Shown here: in pieces, positions 25,604 to 32,285 of the stretch | Layout of the letters: every line of letters begins with the position of its first letter | Numbering within the stretch: position 1 is the stretch's first letter | Source: Flavihumibacter rivuli | GTDB lineage: Bacteria > Bacteroidota > Bacteroidia > Chitinophagales > Chitinophagaceae | Assembly: GCF_018595685.2 (NCBI RefSeq) | Contig: NZ_CP092334.1 | Location: 524,001 to 588,000, forward strand | Direction of reading: 5' to 3' | DNA length: 64,000 nt | The notes under the pieces: model-generated | Database searches by the model: none | What the model was told of the DNA's origin: nothing | What the model saw: the letters and a program-made list of their open reading frames with translations, nothing else | Translations under genes and position numbers: made by a program

Positions 25604-28600
25604 TTATTTGAACCGGTTCGGGAATACCTGCTCCAGGAACTCCTTATAGGCTTTCAGGTCCTTGCTGTTCATCAGGAGGGTAAGGTTCACCTCTGCCACC
25701 GGTAACAGGACATACTTGTCCTTCTTCAGCCAGGGGATGATCTCCTTGGTGGTGAGCGGATTGGCCTTCTCTATATAATCTATTGCTGCCTGTTCATTAG
25801 CGAAGCCGGTAATGGTCACCAGTTTGATGGTGTCTGTCAGGCTTGCAACAGCAGCGGGAAGTTTTTGGTTATAATAATTCTCCCTGTTGTAGCGGTCGAA
25901 AGCGTTCCTGGCCTCATTCACATAAACCGGGTCTACCTTATCCAGTACCAGGATCACCTGGTGCGGCTGGTTGGCGAACCTCGTGTAGGGCGATTTGGGG
26001 GCCAGTACCGGTGCTTCCTTTTTCAGCTTGGAACTATCAATGCCCACAGGCTTGGCCCTGGCAACCTCTACTTTTTTGGCTGCCTTGATCTCTGCCTCGG
26101 GAATGTAAACCTGCGGCTCTTCTTTCTTATTGGCGAGCTTTTCAGGCCCCACCTTTACTGCCTCAGCCGGTTTCTGGCCTTCTGCCTTCTTGATATTGGC
26201 GGCTTTGGGATCTGCTTTGGCAACGGGTTCCTCATCAAGGATAACCGGTGTATCCTCGGCCGGGCGCTCGATCTGAAGGTTCCTCAGGTAATCTTCGATC
26301 TCCTTCCTCCTGCCAATGACATCGATAAGGGTTTCTGCCTTAAGTGCCAGTGGGTGGTCGGGGAACTTGTTCCTCAATTGGGTGAGGGTCTCTATGGCAA
26401 TGGTATCCGCCCCTGTCTTTACCTGGTAGATGGCCTCGATGTAAAGCAGTTGCGGGGTCCAGTAATGATCGCCATAGAGGCTGTCGGCCTTTTGCTTATT
26501 GCCGATGGCATTGGTGAAATCCCCTTCAATGTATTGGTTATAGATCTCAGTATAGGTTTTCGTTGCCGCCTCAACCTGTGCACTGTCTGCCTTCTGGACG
26601 GCAACAGGGTCCTGTGCCATTTGCTGGAAACGGGTGCCGGGATAGGATTTGTTCATGAGTTCCATGACCCTGGCTGCGTCTGCGTTCCTTCCTAATTGTT
26701 TATAGCAAAAGTGGAGGTTGTACAATACTTCCGCTTCCCTGTTATTGGCGGGGAACCTTGCCAGCAGCCCTTCATAGGTCTGGATGGCCAGGTCATAGTC
26801 CTCCATCCCATCCTGTAAGGCTAGCCCCAACTGGAATTGGGCCATCAGGATGGAATCATTGGAAACCTGCATTTGCTCAGGGGTAAGGGGGATCTTGCTT
26901 TCCAGGCCTTCCATACTCAGTTCATCCACCGGTGTGGGTTCCTGCTGTAAGGCTTCTGTTGAAGGGGTCTCTTTTTGGAAAGTGGCATTGGAAATACTGG
27001 CTGCCCTTCTCCAGTTATCAACATTGGGACGGTTGCCCCATTTGGTCCTGAACTCGGTAAAGCCCCTTGCCTTCATAGAGGTATTATAGAAATACCATTC
27101 CCCCTTATCGTAGGTGCTGAACAGGTCCGAAGGGGTATTGGCAGTCAGCGAGGTGAACATGCCTGCTCCCTGCGGGGTGACGGTAGTTTCCTCTTCCTTC
27201 AGTCCCCTTTGGCGACGCAGGACCCGGAGTTGCTTTTTTATAATGGCCTTGCGTTCATCTTCGGGTAAAGCCGCCAGTCTTTGGAGACTGTCCTGCCTTT
27301 CAATGATCCGGTATTGTGCGGCAATGCGGGATAGCAATTCCCGCTTTTTCTCAAAGTCCATGGCCTCCGTCTCTGCCATCAGGGTTACATCGACACTATC
27401 GTAGTAAGTGCTGGCAGCTACATAATGATGGTTTTGCATGGCCACATCCCCGAGCAACTGGTAGGAGGTACTTTTCTGCTCAGGGTTGTTCATGGAATAT
27501 TTCACACTCTTCTGCAGGCTTGCCTCTGCATCGGGGTATAATTTCTGGTTGATCTCGATGCGGGCAATGGTATAATAGATGAGGTCGCGGTAAGCCGTGT
27601 AGCGTTCCTTTTTGGCCATCTTTTTCAGTTCTTCAACAGCTTCTTTCCAGTTCACATCCTCTGGGCCCCTGATCTGCTGGCTGGCTTGCAGCCTGGCCGC
27701 CACTTCCATTACAGGGTTCATGGTATGTTTGATGCATTCCAGGAAGGCGTTGCGGGCGGCCTCTGGTTTACCGGCCCGGTCGTAGAGCTGGCCGAGCAGG
27801 TATTCCCACCTGGCCCTTTCTCCTTTTGTCTGGGCAACGGGCAGTGCTTTTTCCAGGTAAAAGGCTGCGCTGTCGTATTGCTCCTGGAGATAGAAATAAT
27901 TGGCGGTCACTTCTGCCAGCTGGGGTTGCAGGCGTTCTGGGAATTCCGGGTCATTACGCAGGGTCTGTATCATGGTGGAGGCGGCACCAAGGTTATTGCC
28001 GGCCAGGAAGGTACGGATCAGCCAAACCAGTGCTTCGTTCCGGTTGGGCGGCATGGAGAAAGTGCGCTTGATGATATTCCGCTTTTCAACGGTGGATACC
28101 ACCATATTACTGCCCCCTTCATTGGCATTGCTCGCAATCACTTTGTCGTAACCATCCTCCTCTTTGGGGGAGAAGGCATAGTTCATGTATTGGAAGGAGA
28201 TATAGGCGGAATCCAGCTGGTTCTTGTAAAAGTAGGCCTGTCCCAGGAGCAGGTAAAGGTTATCCATCCAGTCGCTGCGCAGGTCGTGCAGTAACACCCC
28301 GGCCGTTACCTTATAAATCACAGAATCCAGTTCCACCCTGGCCTCGGCAGTTTGTTCCAGGGTATAATTATAGAAGGGGAGCAGGGAGGCATAGCGGTCG
28401 GTATGCTGGGCCTTTACCGCTTCCAGAACCTGGTCGATCTTGGTCTGGGCGTTGAAATAATAGTTGTAATGGGTAACGGTATTCTGGATGAAGCGCCTGG
28501 GCAGCTTGAATTTGGTGGTGGCGGTCTTTTCTGCCCCCAGTACCCTGTTTTCAAATTTTTTCGGTTTCTTCAGGTCGGGGTCAAGGGTGGGTTGCCCCTT

Positions 28601-28669
28601 GGCCATCAGTTGGAAGAACAGGCAGGAGAGAAGGATAAGGGTGAATTTATGGCTGTGGGGAAGATTCAT
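25604..28669 (-). CDS. SprE/PorW-like TPR protein of the type IX secretion and gliding system
   Basis: This protein has 1021 residues with an N-terminal export signal (about 8-26). Many TPR helices fill residues 80-480 and 600-800 (for example LYLLLGQAYFYKNQLDSAYI). A long Lys/Ala/Glu/Pro-rich linker lies at about 830-900. A C-terminal domain (about 900-1021, HQVILVLDKVDPVYVNEARN) resembles SprE/PorW. These lipoproteins are needed for type IX secretion in Flavobacterium and Porphyromonas and link outer membrane components to the motor. An LLSC tetrapeptide sits in the signal but continues hydrophobic, so lipidation is uncertain. The type IX cargo protein at 8385 supports an active system. Assignment is by recollection of architecture. 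Confidence 0.7.
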   Translation of the reverse strand: MNLPHSHKFTLILLSCLFFQLMAKGQPTLDPDLKKPKKFENRVLGAEKTATTKFKLPRRFIQNTVTHYNYYFNAQTKIDQVLEAVKAQHTDRYASLLPFYNYTLEQTAEARVELDSVIYKVTAGVLLHDLRSDWMDNLYLLLGQAYFYKNQLDSAYISFQYMNYAFSPKEEDGYDKVIASNANEGGSNMVVSTVEKRNIIKRTFSMPPNRNEALVWLIRTFLAGNNLGAASTMIQTLRNDPEFPERLQPQLAEVTANYFYLQEQYDSAAFYLEKALPVAQTKGERARWEYLLGQLYDRAGKPEAARNAFLECIKHTMNPVMEVAARLQASQQIRGPEDVNWKEAVEELKKMAKKERYTAYRDLIYYTIARIEINQKLYPDAEASLQKSVKYSMNNPEQKSTSYQLLGDVAMQNHHYVAASTYYDSVDVTLMAETEAMDFEKKRELLSRIAAQYRIIERQDSLQRLAALPEDERKAIIKKQLRVLRRQRGLKEEETTVTPQGAGMFTSLTANTPSDLFSTYDKGEWYFYNTSMKARGFTEFRTKWGNRPNVDNWRRAASISNATFQKETPSTEALQQEPTPVDELSMEGLESKIPLTPEQMQVSNDSILMAQFQLGLALQDGMEDYDLAIQTYEGLLARFPANNREAEVLYNLHFCYKQLGRNADAARVMELMNKSYPGTRFQQMAQDPVAVQKADSAQVEAATKTYTEIYNQYIEGDFTNAIGNKQKADSLYGDHYWTPQLLYIEAIYQVKTGADTIAIETLTQLRNKFPDHPLALKAETLIDVIGRRKEIEDYLRNLQIERPAEDTPVILDEEPVAKADPKAANIKKAEGQKPAEAVKVGPEKLANKKEEPQVYIPEAEIKAAKKVEVARAKPVGIDSSKLKKEAPVLAPKSPYTRFANQPHQVILVLDKVDPVYVNEARNAFDRYNRENYYNQKLPAAVASLTDTIKLVTITGFANEQAAIDYIEKANPLTTKEIIPWLKKDKYVLLPVAEVNLTLLMNSKDLKAYKEFLEQVFPNRFK

Positions 28670-28792
28670 CCGCGCAAACTAAATTGATATAAACTGATTG
28701 TCAAGAAAATTATTTTAAAGATACCCAAATATTTTGGCTCCGTTTTTTCTGTAAGTTGTGCCCTGTTTGGAGATTAAATTTTTAACAATTTC

Positions 28793-29188
28793 ATGGCCGA
28801 AAGCAATACCAATACCACACTTAAGCGTTTACGTAACAGGTACCGACTGGTAGTGATGAATGATGATACGTACGAGGAGGTGGTGACGTTCAAACTGAGC
28901 CGTTTGAGCGTGTACATCATGCTGAGTTCGATCTTTGTGCTGTTGACCGGCCTGACGGTGGCCCTGATCGTTTTCACACCGCTGAAACTATATATCCCCG
29001 GCTATGGCAGTGCCAGTGCCACCAGGGAGTTGAGGCAGTTGAAGATCAGGACCGATTCGCTGGAACAGGCCATGCAGTACAAGGATCAGTACCTGCAGAC
29101 CATCAAAGGGGTATTGCAGGGCGAAGCGACCATCAAACTGGATACGACATCTTTAAATATTCCACCTGCGGAAACGACCACAGATTAA
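28793..29188 (+). CDS. Membrane-anchored coiled-coil protein resembling the N-terminus of M23 peptidases
   Basis: This 131-residue protein has a short basic cytosolic part, then RYRLVVMNDDTYEEVVTF (about 16-33), one membrane helix (about 43-65, VYIMLSSIFVLLTGLTVALI), PLKLYIPGYG (about 67-76) and a helical periplasmic part (about 82-112). In many Bacteroidota this exact N-terminal layout precedes an M23/LytM peptidase domain; here the protein ends before any peptidase. The bactofilin gene starts 11 bp downstream. Bactofilins commonly pair with M23 proteins to localise wall cleavage, so this may be a scaffold whose peptidase is encoded elsewhere. The role is inferred. Confidence 0.7.
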   Translation: MAESNTNTTLKRLRNRYRLVVMNDDTYEEVVTFKLSRLSVYIMLSSIFVLLTGLTVALIVFTPLKLYIPGYGSASATRELRQLKIRTDSLEQAMQYKDQYLQTIKGVLQGEATIKLDTTSLNIPPAETTTD

Positions 29189-29198
29189 ATCCAAAACT

Positions 29199-29615
29199 AT
29201 GTTCAACGGTAAATCCAAGACTGAATTCGCTAATGAGACCGGCGGAAACAGCACCAGCCTGATCGGCAATGGAACAACCCTGAAAGGGGACATCAACAGC
29301 AACGGCGACCTGCGCATTGACGGGCACCTGATCGGAAACATCAACACTACGGCCAAGGTAGTGATCGGCGCCAACGGCATCGTAGAAGGGGACATCATTG
29401 GCACTCAGGCCGATATCATGGGCAAGGTAACAGGCACCATCAAGGTGAAGGAATTGCTCCAATTGAAAGCCAGTGCAGTGGTAAACGGGAATATACATGC
29501 AGGAAAGCTGCAGGTAGAACCCGCTGCTACCTTTAACGGAGGTTGTCATATGGGCAATGCCGGGGAGAAATCCACCGCAATGAATGAAAAACAGAAAGCC
29601 TCCAACGCAGCCTGA
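29199..29615 (+). CDS. Bactofilin (polymer-forming cytoskeletal protein)
   Basis: This 138-residue protein is built of short beta-helix turns rich in Gly and alternating hydrophobics, from about residue 22 to 118 (TLKGDINSNGDLRIDGHLIG, then VVIGANGIVEGDI, and SAVVNGNIHAGKLQV). Both ends are flexible. Bactofilins assemble into non-nucleotide-dependent filaments at the inner membrane and position cell wall enzymes. The neighbour upstream is a membrane protein resembling a truncated M23 partner. Its 3' end overlaps the next gene by 32 bp in another frame. Confidence 0.9.
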   Translation: MFNGKSKTEFANETGGNSTSLIGNGTTLKGDINSNGDLRIDGHLIGNINTTAKVVIGANGIVEGDIIGTQADIMGKVTGTIKVKELLQLKASAVVNGNIHAGKLQVEPAATFNGGCHMGNAGEKSTAMNEKQKASNAA

Positions 29616-29817
29616 CCCTAAGAACTGGCTGCATTATATTGGATTGGGCACCCAGCTGATGGTTGCCCTTGGATTGGCTATCTGGGCCGGTATCTGGTTA
29701 GATGACCGGCTCAAATGGTCTATGCCTTTATTTGTCTGGACCTTACCTTTGCTGGTCATTGGGGTTACCATATTCAAACTAATCAAAGAAACAGGAAAAA
29801 GATCCGATGGAAAATAA
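29584..29817 (+). CDS. AtpZ/AtpI-family membrane protein
   Basis: This 77-residue protein has two membrane helices (about 17-35, IGLGTQLMVALGLAIWAGIW, and 46-63). The turn motif GIWLDDRLKWSMPLF is the signature of the AtpI/AtpZ family, which helps assemble the F-type ATP synthase c-ring or carries ions. It overlaps the bactofilin gene by 32 bp and the next gene by 11 bp. In other Bacteroidota this gene precedes atpB; here no other ATP synthase gene follows in the window, so the pair seems to be separated from the main operon. Confidence 0.8.
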   Translation: MKNRKPPTQPDPKNWLHYIGLGTQLMVALGLAIWAGIWLDDRLKWSMPLFVWTLPLLVIGVTIFKLIKETGKRSDGK

Positions 29818-30205
29818 GACCAGCAGCACCCGCCGCGCTTTCTTGCCAATAGCTTTGTTCTTCATCCTTATCAATACCATTACCATTGGGTTAAAAGCCA
29901 GGTTCCAGGAATGGGGAATGGATACCTCCGTTTTGCAAGGGGGGAATATCCTGCTCTTCCTGATCTCCATCATCACCTTTTACATGTATAAAAGGGGAAT
30001 GGAGACCAGTTCCACCCAGATGTTCCTGCGGAATGTCTACGGCAGCATGATGCTGAAACTTTTCGGCTGTGTTATTGCAGCTTTTGTTTATATCTACATA
30101 GCCAGGGACCAGGTGAATAAACCGGCACTGTTTGCCTGTATGGGACTTTACCTGGTGTATACGGCACTGGAACTTCGTGTGGTACTAAAACAACCCAAGG
30201 CCTGA
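29807..30205 (+). CDS. Small membrane protein, probable second AtpI-like subunit
   Basis: This protein has 132 residues and four hydrophobic segments (about 12-29, 45-61, 80-97 and 103-122). It is encoded in an 11-bp overlap with the AtpZ-like gene, which suggests coupled expression and a shared complex. Four-helix proteins in this position are often annotated as ATP synthase subunit I in Bacteroidota. I see no motif that proves this. Basic residues cluster at the cytosolic ends (KAR, YKRG, RVVLKQP). Confidence 0.55.
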   Translation: MENKTSSTRRAFLPIALFFILINTITIGLKARFQEWGMDTSVLQGGNILLFLISIITFYMYKRGMETSSTQMFLRNVYGSMMLKLFGCVIAAFVYIYIARDQVNKPALFACMGLYLVYTALELRVVLKQPKA

Positions 30206-30212
30206 TCCCTGC

Positions 30213-30845
30213 ATGCCCCGGAACGAATATCCCCTTCACCAGTTGCAGCATTTTCTGCCGGAGGGTTCTTACCCAATGGTAGCCCATTACCTGCAGCGCT
30301 ACCAGGTACATCTAACCGTAACCCGTGAGCGAAAATCTGTCCTGGGCGATTACCGGCATGCCTTCAGGGGCAGGAACCACCGGATCAGTGTGAATGGCAA
30401 CCTGAATCCCTATGCTTTCCTCATTACCCTTGTGCACGAATTGGCCCACCTGGTGACCTTTGTGCAATTTGGTAATCGGGTGGCTGCCCATGGCCGAGAA
30501 TGGAAGGATATCTATGGCATACTGCTAAAGGAGTTCCTTGGTAAACAATTCTTTCCTCCTGATGTTGAAGCAACATTGTACAAAAGCCTGCACAACCTGC
30601 CGGCCAGCAGCTGCTCTGATGAAAACCTGATGCGTATCCTGAGGAAGTATGACCATCCCGACCGTCGCACCATGACCGTTGAGGAGCTACCGGAGGGAAC
30701 GGTTTTTGCCATCGATGGCGGCCGGATTTTCCAGAAGGGTAAGAAACTTCGTAAAAGATACCAATGCAAGGAACTGGGTACAGGCAAGACCTACCTGTTC
30801 AGTGGCTTATATGAGGTGGTGGCCACCAATCTCAATGGGGATTAA
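30213..30845 (+). CDS. SprT-like zinc metalloprotein
   Basis: This 210-residue protein has the zinc motif LVHELAHLVTFVQFG near residue 73, followed by a third ligand in AAHGREWKDIYG. This is the SprT/Spartan-like HExxH arrangement, with the Glu as catalytic base. The C-terminal part (about 150-205) is a zinc-ribbon-like region that has lost its cysteines except one (KRYQCKELGTG). Substrates in bacteria are unknown. It follows the AtpI-like gene by 7 bp, probably in the same transcript. Confidence 0.8.
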   Translation: MPRNEYPLHQLQHFLPEGSYPMVAHYLQRYQVHLTVTRERKSVLGDYRHAFRGRNHRISVNGNLNPYAFLITLVHELAHLVTFVQFGNRVAAHGREWKDIYGILLKEFLGKQFFPPDVEATLYKSLHNLPASSCSDENLMRILRKYDHPDRRTMTVEELPEGTVFAIDGGRIFQKGKKLRKRYQCKELGTGKTYLFSGLYEVVATNLNGD

Positions 30846-30890
30846 GGTTAACTGTGAAGTAGCGATCATTTGTAAAATAAAAAATCGCTT

Positions 30891-31448
30891 ATGAAAAGAC
30901 AGTTCATTTACGTTTGTACTTTACTGCTAGGATTACTGGGATCTGCCAATGCTTTCAGCCAGACCGAAAAAGGGGATTGGCTGGTTGGGGGAAATTTCAC
31001 CCTGAATACCACCAGGAACACCACTATTTCCCTGACGCCTAATGCCGGATATTTTTTCGCCAGGAATTTTGCAATGGGTGGCAATGTCAGGCTTTCGTAT
31101 GATAAGTCAGGGGACCTTGAATTGACTACACTGGGTATTGGTCCCTTTGTGCGGTATTATTTTGGCAAGAACAACCTACGTCCATTCGGATTGGTAGAGT
31201 ATAATTTTACCAGTATTAAAGCTAAAAACGGGGAGAGCTCAACAACATCAAATGGCGGTGAGTTCTTTATCGGGCCTGGCCTGGCAGCCTTTGTCAATGA
31301 ACATGTGGCCATAGAAACCATAGCCGGTTATATTAACTCCAAGTATAGTGGTGAATCTGCAAATGGCGGGTTTTCCCTGCGGATCGGATTCCAGATCTAC
31401 TTGAGTCCCCGGAAGATCGTGGATACTTACCGGTCGAACGGGAAGTGA
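30891..31448 (+). CDS. Small outer membrane beta-barrel protein
   Basis: This 185-residue protein has a signal peptide (1-23, ending NAFSQ). About eight amphipathic beta strands with aromatic edges follow (for example FARNFAMGGNVRLSYD, IGPFVRYYFGKN), and the penultimate region FSLRIGFQIYL is typical of a barrel closing strand. It resembles the OmpW/OmpX-like porin-family barrels of Bacteroidota. Its function is unknown. The gene is followed by a strong bidirectional terminator. Confidence 0.8.
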   Translation: MKRQFIYVCTLLLGLLGSANAFSQTEKGDWLVGGNFTLNTTRNTTISLTPNAGYFFARNFAMGGNVRLSYDKSGDLELTTLGIGPFVRYYFGKNNLRPFGLVEYNFTSIKAKNGESSTTSNGGEFFIGPGLAAFVNEHVAIETIAGYINSKYSGESANGGFSLRIGFQIYLSPRKIVDTYRSNGK

Positions 31449-31458
31449 TCATGATATA

Positions 31459-31499
31459 GGTAAAAAGCCTGTCCCTTCTACATGGACAGGCTTTTTACC
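31459..31499. terminator. Bidirectional intrinsic terminator
   Basis: A perfect 16-bp stem (31459-31474 with 31484-31499) is bordered by A and T runs (5 A, 5 T). It separates the beta-barrel gene (ends 31448) from the convergent acetyltransferase gene (ends 31516). Confidence 0.92.
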
Positions 31500-31515
31500 T
31501 ATTATTCATTTGCGG

Positions 31516-32007
31516 TCAGGTATCCTTTAGTGATTTTAGCATCCAGACATCACAACCAAAATGGCCTGAGTTGCCCATCGGACCGTTGAGGTACTGAAAC
31601 CCGAATTTCTCATAAACACTCACTGCTTTCCTGAGTTCCGGCATGGTCTCCAGGTAAATATGGGTATAGCCCATGGCTTTTGCAGTTGACAGGCAATGGC
31701 TGATCATTTTACCCCCAAGTCCTTTACCCCTCGCCTTACTGTCGAGGTACATTTTCACCAATTCACAATGCCCTTCCGGAAGCCCCGGGGTGGGGAAGAT
31801 GCCAGCCCCGCCCAATAGTTCCCCGTTCTCTTCAGCAATAAAATAGGCGCTACCCGGCTCCCGGAATAGCTCATAAAGATGGTCTGTTGATTCGTCAAAA
31901 TAGACCGTGCCGGGCTTGTTCGCACCGAATTCTGCCAGTGCTGTCCTGATGATCTGCGCCATCCTTTGGTTATCGCCCGGATTGATTGGCCTGATGGTCG
32001 TTTCCAT
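31516..32007 (-). CDS. GNAT-family N-acetyltransferase
   Basis: This 163-residue single GNAT domain starts TTIRPINPGDNQRMAQIIRT. The acetyl-CoA binding loop is LDSKARGKGLGGKMISHCLS (about 92-111), and YLETMPELRKAVSVYEKFGF carries the catalytic-type region near the C-terminus. The acceptor is unknown. It is close to the small acetyltransferases that bear a Gly-rich AGIFP strand before motif A. The gene stands alone between a terminator and a short intergenic region. Confidence 0.85.
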   Translation of the reverse strand: METTIRPINPGDNQRMAQIIRTALAEFGANKPGTVYFDESTDHLYELFREPGSAYFIAEENGELLGGAGIFPTPGLPEGHCELVKMYLDSKARGKGLGGKMISHCLSTAKAMGYTHIYLETMPELRKAVSVYEKFGFQYLNGPMGNSGHFGCDVWMLKSLKDT

Positions 32008-32064
32008 GCCCTAAAGATAGCAGACCGGGATGATATGTCCGGCCTCCGATCACCAGTCAGCTGA

Positions 32065-32148
32065 TCAGGCCAGCCAAACGAAGATGGAGTACAACATCAC
32101 GAGGGAGGTGCAAATAGCCGCCAGGAAGAATTTGTCCGCATGTTTCAT
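32065..32148 (-). CDS. Possible 27-residue membrane peptide
   Basis: A very short open frame from ATG at 32148 to TGA at 32065 encodes MKHADKFFLAAICTSL followed by a hydrophobic stretch ending VWLA. It has a positively charged N-terminus and one membrane helix. It lies alone in the 278-bp gap before the metal efflux locus. Small single-helix peptides are easily missed, but chance frames of this kind are also common, so this is only a candidate. Confidence 0.3.
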   Translation of the reverse strand: MKHADKFFLAAICTSLVMLYSIFVWLA

Positions 32149-32248
32149 AACAGCTCTTTTTCCAAAAACGTGCCAGCCTGCCAAATATTATAAAAAAATG
32201 CAAACAGGGGGGGGGCTTATTGTATTAGGTTGATATTATAATCTGCAT

Positions 32249-32284
32249 TAAATTTGTCTAAAATATAATTTAGACGAGCCTAAA
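32249..32284 (+). promoter_or_regulatory. Promoter and inverted-repeat operator of the metal efflux locus
   Basis: TAAATTTG at 32249-32256 fits the TAnnTTTG box, with a TTG at 32230-32232 (short 16-base spacer). Overlapping and following it are three half-sites. GTCTAAA (32256-32262) and TTTAGAC (32269-32275) form a perfect inverted pair, and TTTAGAC with GCCTAAA (32278-32284) forms a second pair with 2 bases between. The ATG is at 32286. TTTAGrC-N2-GyCTAAA resembles DtxR/MntR-type operators, so metal-dependent repression is likely; the regulator is not in this window. Confidence 0.6.
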
Positions 32285-32285
32285 A

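Noticed and set aside
25865..26695. 276-codon plus-strand frame opposite the SprE-like gene
   Set aside because: It consists of antisense low-complexity sequence without motifs; the TPR gene explains the region.
32030..32233. 67-codon plus-strand frame before the metal locus
   Set aside because: Composition looks non-coding, and it runs into a G-rich tract; no motif is seen.
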